From: Chitinophagaceae bacterium
GTDB taxonomy: Bacteria > Bacteroidota > Bacteroidia > Chitinophagales > Chitinophagaceae
NCBI GenBank assembly: GCA_003168265.1
Contig: PMSV01000024.1
Span: 248,001-312,000 of the forward strand
Length of the DNA stretch: 64,000 nucleotides
Reading direction: 5' to 3'
In this document: one piece after another, positions 32,293 through 41,653 of the stretch
Layout: every line of letters begins with the position of its first letter
Numbering within the stretch: the stretch's first letter is position 1
Made by a program: the position numbers and the translations under genes
Notes under the pieces: generated by a model
Database searches by the model: none
Told to the model about the DNA's origin: nothing
The model's input: only the letters and a program-made list of their open reading frames with translations

Positions 32293-32886
32293 CTAAGGCT
32301 TGGAACCGGCCATTTTGGAGAGGTTAGCTATGATTTCCCTTTCTTCCTGAATTGCATAAAATTTATAGATCTCCGGAACGGTGCTGGCGTCGAATCCTGA
32401 AGGAATAGTTGTATAGGGTCCGAATACCCTGGCCTTTATATTGTCTGTAATTTTTTGAATGCTGCCCGGCTTGATAAAATAATTCTGGCTGGCATTGCTG
32501 ATATTGGAATCGGCAACCAGTTTCTTAAGGCTGTCTATTCTCTTTTTGAGATCGTCCTCAGTTATCTTGACCATCCCGGTGTCCGCTCCAATATGCTGGA
32601 AACTGCCTACAACCGTATCTAGCTTTAGGTTGGCGATATAAAAACCCGGACCGCTGGTTTGAAGAGTATATTTACCGGACGGACCGTCAATATTCAAGGT
32701 AATGGGACCGGAACCAAAATCCAGAATTTTTTCATTGTGAGTAGTGCCATCATCCACCTTTATGTTTTTCTGGCTTTCATCTAACTGGATATCATTACTG
32801 GCATAGACAAGTATCCTGGTTTTTGAACCGCAGGATGAGATCATTAGCGAAATGGCCAAAACGAAAAACAAAATATTTCTATTCAT
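32293..32886 (-). CDS. Lipoprotein of unknown function
   Basis: 197 residues. Lipobox at the end of a hydrophobic start (MNRNILFFVLAISLMISSCGS) with Cys19, so it is predicted to be anchored in the inner or outer membrane. The mature region contains an Ig-like beta stretch (GPITLNIDGPSGKYTLQTSG) and a charged helical part (KKRIDSLKKLVADSNIS). No domain recognised. It lies downstream of the superoxide dismutase gene, separated from it by a terminator, and converges on yidD with an 18-base gap. Confidence 0.65.
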   Translation of the reverse strand: MNRNILFFVLAISLMISSCGSKTRILVYASNDIQLDESQKNIKVDDGTTHNEKILDFGSGPITLNIDGPSGKYTLQTSGPGFYIANLKLDTVVGSFQHIGADTGMVKITEDDLKKRIDSLKKLVADSNISNASQNYFIKPGSIQKITDNIKARVFGPYTTIPSGFDASTVPEIYKFYAIQEEREIIANLSKMAGSKP

Positions 32887-32902
32887 TGCAGATGATTTAA
32901 AT

Positions 32903-32928
32903 AAAAAATCCCGGCGTTAAACCGGGAT
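32903..32928 (-). terminator. Terminator downstream of superoxide dismutase
   Basis: ATCCCGG-cgttaaa-CCGGGAT, a 7-bp stem, followed on the minus strand by TTTTTTATT. It ends the sod transcript before the lipoprotein gene. Confidence 0.8.
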
Positions 32929-32957
32929 GAAAATACTGATTTTTTAAAGAATCACTT

Positions 32958-33563
32958 CTAGATAGCCTTCTCAAAATGTTCGGACACTTTGTTCCAGTTG
33001 ATCACATTCCAGATCGCGCCAAGGTACTCGGGCCTGCGATTCTGGTATTTCAGGTAATAAGCATGTTCCCACACATCGACCCCTAATATGGGGCTTCCCT
33101 TCACTTCAGCGACATCCATCAAAGGATTATCCTGATTGGGAGTGGAATTTATTTCGAGTTTTCCGTCTTTAACCAGGAGCCAGGTCCAGCCGCTGCCGAA
33201 ACGTCCCACGCCTGCGGCGTTGAATTTCTCCTTGAATGCATCAAAAGACCCGAATGCCGCGTTGATCGCATCAGAAAGATTTCCGCTTGGATTTCCACCT
33301 GCTTTAGGCCCCAGGATCTCCCAGAAAAAACTATGATTCCAGTGTCCGCCACAATTATTGCGCACGGCCGGGCTAATGGTTCCAGCCGATTTAACCAATT
33401 CTTTGAGTGATTTATTTTCATTCGGAGTTCCGGCGACAGCCTTATTCAGATTGTCCACATAGGCCTGATGATGTTTGCCATGATGTATCTGCATGGTCAG
33501 TGCGTCGATATAAGGCTCCAAAGCGTCGTGAGCATAAGGAAGAGCCGGTAATGTAAATGCCAT
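32958..33563 (-). CDS. Superoxide dismutase (Mn type by motif)
   Basis: 201 residues of the Fe/Mn SOD family. Metal ligands sit in [30 protein letters not shown] and [19 protein letters not shown]. The [10 protein letters not shown] context and Gln in TPNQDNPLM point to Mn rather than Fe, but metal specificity needs a test. It converts superoxide to peroxide and oxygen in the cytoplasm; no signal peptide. A TAAATTTG promoter box lies 27 bases upstream and an intrinsic terminator follows. Confidence 0.93.
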   Translation of the reverse strand: MAFTLPALPYAHDALEPYIDALTMQIHHGKHHQAYVDNLNKAVAGTPNENKSLKELVKSAGTISPAVRNNCGGHWNHSFFWEILGPKAGGNPSGNLSDAINAAFGSFDAFKEKFNAAGVGRFGSGWTWLLVKDGKLEINSTPNQDNPLMDVAEVKGSPILGVDVWEHAYYLKYQNRRPEYLGAIWNVINWNKVSEHFEKAI

Positions 33564-33590
33564 AGTATTTGATTTATATTGTTAGGACAA

Positions 33591-33598
33591 CAAATTTA
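33591..33598 (-). promoter_or_regulatory. Superoxide dismutase -7 promoter box
   Basis: On the minus strand TAAATTTG, exact TAnnTTTG, 27 bases before the ATG at 33563. A TTTG lies 24 bases upstream, a little beyond the usual spacing. Confidence 0.5.
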
Positions 33599-33666
33599 AG
33601 GCCGATAAGTTGAATCGGAGGCCAAACAAATAGTGGCAGGAACCTTGTTTCGGGCCGCTGCACAAA

Positions 33667-35604
33667 TCATAATCGCCCCTTCCTGATTTCTTCGACAATA
33701 CCCGGATCCAGCAAGGTAGAAGTATCTCCAAGGTTCTGCGTTTCCCCTTCTGCGATCTTTCGCAGGATCCTTCTCATTATCTTTCCGCTTCGGGTCTTTG
33801 GAAGTCCGCTCACGAACTGAATCTTGTCAGGTTTGGCGATCGGACCGATAACCCTGGATACGGTTTGCAAGATGTTCTTTCGGTTGAGGTCCGGATCATT
33901 CTGGTGACCCGTATAAATGATATAGGCATAGATTCCCTGGCCCTTGATCTCGTGCGGATAACCGACTACCGCGCTTTCCACGACCCCCGCATGCATGTTG
34001 ATCGCATTCTCCACTTCAGCCGTTCCAATCCGGTGACCGCTTACATTCAGCACATCGTCGACTCTTCCGGTAATGCGGAAATTTCCCTCATCATCTTTAA
34101 GCGCTCCATCGCCAGTGAAATAGAGATTGGGATAGGTTGCAAAATAATTGGTCCGGCATCGTTCATGGTCGCCATAGGTCGTGCGTATGATGGAAGGCCA
34201 TGGGTATTTAATGCATAGATTGCCCTTGTATAGACCATGAGTATCTTTTTCAGTGACTTCTTTCCCATTTTCATCCACCAGCACGGGATGAACTCCCGGC
34301 ATTGGGAGGGTGGCCCAGGAAGGTCTTGCCGGAGTTATGCCGGCCAGATTTGAAATGAGGATTCCTCCAGTTTCAGTTTGCCACCAGGTATCGATGATGG
34401 GACATCTTCTCTTGCCCACATGCTCATCGTACCAATGCCAGGCTTCCTCATTGATGGGTTCGCCCACAGTTCCAAGAACCTGAAGAGAAGACAGGTCCTT
34501 TCCATTTAAGGGATCGAGCCCGAACCCCATCAGGCTGCGAATGGCCGTGGGTGCTGTATATAAAATATTCACCTTGTGCTTATCCACGATCTCCCAAAAT
34601 CTTCCGGCATCCGGCCAGGTGGGAACCCCTTCGAACATGACGGAGGTAGCGCCAGCGGAGAGCGGACCGTAAACGATATAACTGTGTCCTGTAATCCATC
34701 CTATATCGGCTGTGCAGAAATGAATCTGGCCTGTTTTGTATTGGAATGCATTGACGAATGTATAATTGGTCCACACCATGTAACCGCCGCAGGTATGCAC
34801 AACTCCCTTCGGTTTTCCTGTACTTCCGGAAGTGTAAAGAATAAAAAGGGGATCTTCTGCATCCGTTTCTTCGGCAGGAAAGGAAACCACCCCATCTTTT
34901 TCTACCTGGGTTTCGGCAAAATCCATTTCATCTTCCCACCAGACATCCCTACCCTTTAACATGGAGACCGGGGTGCGGGTCCTCGTATAAACGATGACCC
35001 TTTTAATTGTTCTGTTGCCAATCAGGGCGTCGTCGATCACGCCCTTGAGGGGAATATCCTTGCCTCCGCGATAGGCCCCGTCACAGGTGATGATATATTC
35101 TGCCTGGGCGTCATAGAGGCGGTCTGCAATGCTTTGTGCGCTGAATCCGCCGAATATCACGCTATGAACGGCTCCTATCCGGGCGCAACCCAGCACGGCA
35201 TATACCAGTTCAGGCACCATACCCATATAAATGCATACCCGGTCGCCTTTCTTCATCCCATTGTTCTTCAGCATCTGGGCCACCTGGCAAACACGTTTAT
35301 GGAGACGATTATAGGTTACAATACGGACCCTGTCTTCAGGATGATTGGGTTCCCAGATAAACGCAGGTTTTTCACCCAGTTCCTGCAAATGCCGGTCTAT
35401 ACAGTTTTCTGTGATATTCAATTTCCCGCCAAGGAACCAACGCACATGCGGTTCGATAAAATTCCAGTCAAGGACTTTTTCCCATTTCTTCTTCCAATGA
35501 AAATTGGAAGCAATCTCCCCCCAGAATCCTTCAGGATCTTCTTCACTTTTCTTATAAACAGAATGATATTCTTCCAGGGATTTGATCTGATAGGGAAAAT
35601 TCAT
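33667..35604 (-). CDS. acs: Acetyl-CoA synthetase (AMP-forming)
   Basis: 645 residues, the usual length. Acs signatures: an N-terminal DPEGFWGEIASNFHWKK, the P-loop LFILYTSGSTGKPKGVVHT, the DTWWQTETGG acyl-adenylate site, YFTGDGALKDDEGNFRITGRVDDVLNVSGHR (hinge) and the C-terminal PKTRSGKIMRR containing the lysine that is acetylated to control activity. It activates acetate for the TCA cycle and biosynthesis. No ferry gene (pat or acetyltransferase) is nearby. It is monocistronic on the minus strand. Confidence 0.96.
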   Translation of the reverse strand: MNFPYQIKSLEEYHSVYKKSEEDPEGFWGEIASNFHWKKKWEKVLDWNFIEPHVRWFLGGKLNITENCIDRHLQELGEKPAFIWEPNHPEDRVRIVTYNRLHKRVCQVAQMLKNNGMKKGDRVCIYMGMVPELVYAVLGCARIGAVHSVIFGGFSAQSIADRLYDAQAEYIITCDGAYRGGKDIPLKGVIDDALIGNRTIKRVIVYTRTRTPVSMLKGRDVWWEDEMDFAETQVEKDGVVSFPAEETDAEDPLFILYTSGSTGKPKGVVHTCGGYMVWTNYTFVNAFQYKTGQIHFCTADIGWITGHSYIVYGPLSAGATSVMFEGVPTWPDAGRFWEIVDKHKVNILYTAPTAIRSLMGFGLDPLNGKDLSSLQVLGTVGEPINEEAWHWYDEHVGKRRCPIIDTWWQTETGGILISNLAGITPARPSWATLPMPGVHPVLVDENGKEVTEKDTHGLYKGNLCIKYPWPSIIRTTYGDHERCRTNYFATYPNLYFTGDGALKDDEGNFRITGRVDDVLNVSGHRIGTAEVENAINMHAGVVESAVVGYPHEIKGQGIYAYIIYTGHQNDPDLNRKNILQTVSRVIGPIAKPDKIQFVSGLPKTRSGKIMRRILRKIAEGETQNLGDTSTLLDPGIVEEIRKGRL

Positions 35605-35747
35605 ATGGCTGCAATTTATTTAAAGGCCTAAATGTAAATAATCCTTTCAAAAATGGGGCTGCCCGGAATCAATTGTTTTTCCGGCATATGTATTAGCCTG
35701 GTCCCCCTAATTTGTTTACTTTCGTCGGGCAAACCTCAGTTGCAATT

Positions 35748-37980
<2,233 letters not shown>

Positions 37981-37990
37981 GGCCATTTGG

Positions 37991-38021
37991 CCTTTCCGGG
38001 CAGCCGCGCTGCCCGGAAAGG
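37991..38021 (+). terminator. Perfect 14-bp hairpin after eno
   Basis: CCTTTCCGGGCAGC-cgc-GCTGCCCGGAAAGG, 14 uninterrupted pairs with a 3-base loop, starting 10 bases after the stop codon. What follows is TTCTAACTTCC, not a clean U tract, so it may act as a terminator with weak release or as an mRNA 3' stabiliser. Confidence 0.6.
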
Positions 38022-38048
38022 TTCTAACTTCCATTATAAGCTCTCACC

Positions 38049-38351
38049 ATGAAGCAGAACTTAGGAAAATTATCTAACGTATTGAAAAACAAATATTTGC
38101 TTACTGCCCTAGGCTTTCTGGTATGGATGCTGTTTTTCGATGAACGGGATCTCATCACCACCCATATCAAACAGCCGGAGGAATTAAAGAAACTCCGCCA
38201 GAGCGAAAAATACTACCAGGACGAGATTGGGTCAACGCGCAAAGAACTTGAGGGCTTGAAATCAAGACCCGCGGATATTGAAAAATATGCCCGGGAAAAA
38301 TACCACATGAAACGCGATAACGAAGACCTGTATCTCGTCAATGAAAAATAG
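38049..38351 (+). CDS. Septum formation initiator family protein (FtsB/DivIC-like)
   Basis: 100 residues with one membrane segment (KYLLTALGFLVWMLFF, about residues 15-32) and a coiled coil after it (EELKKLRQSEKYYQDEIGST). It ends with a conserved ADIEKYAREKYHMKRDNEDLYL stretch typical of FtsB/DivIC. It is a bitopic division protein linking FtsQ-type and FtsL-type partners. It follows eno at 68 bases, beyond the hairpin. Confidence 0.85.
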   Translation: MKQNLGKLSNVLKNKYLLTALGFLVWMLFFDERDLITTHIKQPEELKKLRQSEKYYQDEIGSTRKELEGLKSRPADIEKYAREKYHMKRDNEDLYLVNEK

Positions 38352-38501
38352 CAGTTTACCGACGCTGATATTGGATCTTACCATTTAGTTTCGTAAAATT
38401 ACCATATAAAGGTTTTTTTGGATGAAGCGCAATAAGAGGAAACGATCCCCGTTTTTTATGTGGACGTTTCAGCTTACTGGATAATTAAATTAGGACATTA
38501 A

Positions 38502-38753
38502 ATGGTTTTGCCTATGACACTCTTTACACCGGAGGATTTGTTGCTTTATTTGCACAAAGAATCTTCTCAGGAACTTACTGCTGCGATAGAAACAGCATTA
38601 AAAGATGATTGGACCCTCCGCGAGAAACTAATGGTTTTGGAGTCTTCTTCCCTCGAATTAGATAAGCTAGTTGTTGCACCTCGCATGGAAGTGATTTTAA
38701 ATGTTATGAACTACGCACGCGAAACAGCGGACGAATCTGTTCATCAGCGCTAA
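38502..38753 (+). CDS. Small unknown protein, 83 residues
   Basis: 83 residues (start at 38502, or 38514 MTLFTPEDLLLYLHKESSQE). It resembles a family of about 80-residue proteins common in Chitinophagaceae that look like the N-terminal helix of anti-sigma factors without the zinc-ligand cysteines (recollection, not checked). No signal peptide, cysteine or membrane segment. It sits between the FtsB-like gene and nth after a 150-base spacer. I cannot assign a function. Confidence 0.6.
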   Translation: MVLPMTLFTPEDLLLYLHKESSQELTAAIETALKDDWTLREKLMVLESSSLELDKLVVAPRMEVILNVMNYARETADESVHQR

Positions 38754-38803
38754 AAATTACTTAGCTCAATCGACTAATCCCGATTGCCTTATTTTCGCGG
38801 TCA

Positions 38804-39463
38804 ATGACCCGGAAAGAGAGATATCAGTTTGTTATTGATTATTTTCAGCGAAATGTTCCCGATGCCGGGACAGAGCTCCTCTATGACAGCCCTTATCAAT
38901 TGCTGGTAGCCGTTATACTATCGGCCCAATGCACGGATAAGCGTGTCAATATGACCACCCCGGAAATTTTCAAAAAATACCCCGACGTGGAAAGCCTTTC
39001 CAGGGCGCAATTCGAAGATTTGTTCCCCCTGATCAAAAGCATTTCCTATCCCAACAACAAAACCAAACACCTGATCGGCATGGCCAGGATGGTCGTAGAC
39101 GAATTCAAAGGGCAGATACCCCTGAGCGTTGAGGAATTGGTTGAATTACCCGGGGTGGGTAGAAAGACGGCCAATGTAATTACATCTGTTATTGACCAGC
39201 AACCCAATATGGCAGTGGATACCCATGTATTCCGGGTTTCTGCCCGCATAGGCCTGACCCTGGGCGCCAGGACTCCGCTTGCGGCAGAAAAACAATTAGT
39301 GCATTTTATTCCCAGGGATCTCATTCATAAAGCGCATCACTGGCTGATCCTTCACGGCCGGTATATCTGCATTGCCCGATCGCCTCATTGCATGGAATGC
39401 GGCGTCAAAAAAGCCTGTAAATATTTCAGCAGATTAAAAGTTGAGAAGAAGGAAAGTGCCTGA
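38804..39463 (+). CDS. nth: Endonuclease III
   Basis: 219 residues. HhH-GPD glycosylase/AP lyase: the hairpin-helix-hairpin ELPGVGRKTANVI with the catalytic lysine, the catalytic Asp in MAVDTHVFRV, and a complete [4Fe-4S] motif C-x6-C-x2-C-x5-C in CIARSPHCMECGVKKAC. It removes oxidised pyrimidines from DNA. The start ATG follows a one-mismatch TATTTTCG box 12 bases upstream. After the stop the same frame stays open for about 43 codons (to about 39595), probably by chance. Confidence 0.95.
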   Translation: MTRKERYQFVIDYFQRNVPDAGTELLYDSPYQLLVAVILSAQCTDKRVNMTTPEIFKKYPDVESLSRAQFEDLFPLIKSISYPNNKTKHLIGMARMVVDEFKGQIPLSVEELVELPGVGRKTANVITSVIDQQPNMAVDTHVFRVSARIGLTLGARTPLAAEKQLVHFIPRDLIHKAHHWLILHGRYICIARSPHCMECGVKKACKYFSRLKVEKKESA

Positions 39464-39607
39464 TGCCTTTCTCTTTTAAATTGCCGGCTAATCGATACGG
39501 CAATCGGTTCGGCCATCGCTTTCCGCCCCATCGCCGATCAGTTCAGTTTCATTATGAATATTGCTAATTCCCTCGAAAAAGAAGTGCTAAACTGATATTG
39601 AGTCGGA

Positions 39608-41464
39608 TCAATTATTCCCGCCCAGCATCTCCCTCAATTTCATGACCAGCTCGGTCTTCGTAATGGGAATGCCCATAACCTTATTATAAGCTTTCGCGTC
39701 TATGAAATATTGATCCCTTATGATGCGAACCAGTTGTCCGTTGTTAATTTCTGGAATGAGCACTTTTTCGAAGTTTTTCAGGATCTCGCCCAGGTTCTTC
39801 GGGAATGGTCGTATATAACGCAGATGTGCATGTGAAACTGCATAACCTTCCCGCTGCAATTCGGCCACTGCGCTCTTGATGGCCCCATAGGTACTTCCCC
39901 AACCCAGCACCAGCACCTTACCTGTGGAAGGTCCGCTGTCGAGTTTTTGCTGAGGAATATAGTCTGCGATCCTGTCAATTTTTTCCTGCCTGATCCTTAC
40001 CATTAGCTGGTGGTTTTCCGGTTCGTAATTGACATTGCCCGTAATATTCTGTTTTTCAAGACCACCTACCCTGTGTTGCAATCCGGGCGTTCCCGGTATT
40101 GCCCAGGGTCTGACCAGTTTTTCATCCCTGCTATAGGGACTTAGTTTTTCTTCTCCTGGTTCCAGTTGCTTTTTGAATTGAAAGGAAATACCGGGCAATT
40201 CTGCGCTGGTCGGAAATTTCCAGGGTTCGGCTCCGTTCGCAATATAGCCATCGCTTAAAAGGATCACAGGAGTCATATGTTGTACCGCGATTCGCACCGC
40301 TTCATAAGCTACTTCGAAACAATCGCTGGGTGTAGAGGCTGAAATGATGGGCATGGGGCATTCTCCGTTCCTTCCGTAATAGGCCTGCATCAGGTCACTT
40401 TGTTCAGTCTTGGTGGGAAGCCCGGTGGAAGGTCCTCCACGCTGTATATTGCAAATCACCAAAGGAATTTCAAGCATGACCGCAAGTCCCATGGCTTCGG
40501 CTTTCAGGGCCATGCCGGGACCGGATGTGGAAGTCACTCCTAAAGAACCACCGTAACTGGCTCCAATGGCCGAGCTAATGGCGGCGATCTCGTCTTCAGC
40601 CTGGAAAGTGCGAACGCCAAATGATTTGTGCTTGCTTAGATCATGTAAGATATCTGAAGCAGGAGTGATTGGATAGGAACCCAGGAATAAGGGCAAACCG
40701 CTCTTTTGTGAGGCTGCAATCAAACCATAGGTCAGCGCCTGATTGCCCATGACGGGCCGGTAAGTGCCGGGTTCAAGCTTGGCCTTTTCCACTTTATAGG
40801 TCGTGGTAAAGGTCTCGGTGGTATCCCCGTAATTATAACCCGCCCTTAGGGCCTTTATATTACTTTCAAGTATTTCCGGTTTTTTTGAGAATTTATCAGT
40901 CAGGAATTTTTCCGTGCTCGCCATGTCCCGGTTATACATCCAATAAAGAAATCCAAGCACGAACATGTTCTTGGCACGATCCTTTTCTTTCATGCCTATA
41001 GAAAACTCTTTCAGTGCCTCACGCGTCATCTTTGTAACGTCGATCTTGATCAATTCGAATCCGTCCAGGCTATTGTCTTCAAGTGGATTGCCCCCGTCCG
41101 GATAGTTGGCAAGCCGAAGGTTTTTGGAATCAAAGCCTTCAATATTTGCGATGATTTTTCCGCCTTTTTTAAGGGCTATAAGGTTGGCTTTTAGCGCCGC
41201 AGCATTCATAGCGATCAGCACATCGCATTCGTCTCCGGGCGTGAAGACCGGGTTACTGGAAAATCTAAGCTGAAAGCCGCTAACTCCGGGCAGGGTGCCC
41301 TGGGGGGCACGTATCTCCGCGGGAAAGTCGGGGAAGGTGGCAAGGTCGATTCCCATCAAAGCCGTGTTATTGGTAAACTGGCTTCCGGTTAATTGCATAC
41401 CGTCTCCGGAATCCCCTGCGAATTTTATGACAACATCATTTAAAACAGTTTCTTTCCTTTTCAT
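39608..41464 (-). CDS. korA: 2-oxoacid:ferredoxin oxidoreductase, fused gamma-alpha subunit (KorA-like)
   Basis: 618 residues. The gamma domain comes first (VVIKFAGDSGDGMQLTGSQF, about 1-190), then the alpha domain with FLGSYPITPASDILHDLSKH and TSTSGPGMALKAEAMGLAVM. The C-terminal half contains YIRPFPKNLGEIL. Together with a beta subunit it decarboxylates 2-oxoglutarate or a related 2-oxoacid to the CoA ester with ferredoxin. The beta subunit gene korB, usually next to it, is absent: the 3' neighbour at 39464-39607 has no gene, so it must be elsewhere. A TAAATTTG box (41545) lies upstream. Confidence 0.88.
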   Translation of the reverse strand: MKRKETVLNDVVIKFAGDSGDGMQLTGSQFTNNTALMGIDLATFPDFPAEIRAPQGTLPGVSGFQLRFSSNPVFTPGDECDVLIAMNAAALKANLIALKKGGKIIANIEGFDSKNLRLANYPDGGNPLEDNSLDGFELIKIDVTKMTREALKEFSIGMKEKDRAKNMFVLGFLYWMYNRDMASTEKFLTDKFSKKPEILESNIKALRAGYNYGDTTETFTTTYKVEKAKLEPGTYRPVMGNQALTYGLIAASQKSGLPLFLGSYPITPASDILHDLSKHKSFGVRTFQAEDEIAAISSAIGASYGGSLGVTSTSGPGMALKAEAMGLAVMLEIPLVICNIQRGGPSTGLPTKTEQSDLMQAYYGRNGECPMPIISASTPSDCFEVAYEAVRIAVQHMTPVILLSDGYIANGAEPWKFPTSAELPGISFQFKKQLEPGEEKLSPYSRDEKLVRPWAIPGTPGLQHRVGGLEKQNITGNVNYEPENHQLMVRIRQEKIDRIADYIPQQKLDSGPSTGKVLVLGWGSTYGAIKSAVAELQREGYAVSHAHLRYIRPFPKNLGEILKNFEKVLIPEINNGQLVRIIRDQYFIDAKAYNKVMGIPITKTELVMKLREMLGGNN

Positions 41465-41544
41465 CTGTATATCTCTTGTTTTTTCTATTTGCCTGATGGT
41501 ACCTCGCGTAGATTTTGCTTTATCGGCAGCTCGGTTTCATGTTG

Positions 41545-41552
41545 CAAATTTA
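41545..41552 (-). promoter_or_regulatory. korA -7 promoter box
   Basis: On the minus strand TAAATTTG, exact TAnnTTTG, about 80 bases before the ATG at 41464. No TTTG at the expected -33 distance. Confidence 0.4.
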
Positions 41553-41653
41553 ATTCAATATGGTAAGTATTAGTTAGTGATTGCGATCAGTTTTGCAATA
41601 AAATAGCTTTTTCCGGTTCCAAGTGCCATATATTTAACTGTAAAACCCCGGAT

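Noticed and set aside
39464-39595. In-frame continuation of nth after its stop (about 43 codons, ending SLEKEVLN)
   Set aside because: The nth protein already has normal length and a complete FeS cluster end, and the extension has no recognisable domain; probably a chance open frame, not stop-codon read-through.
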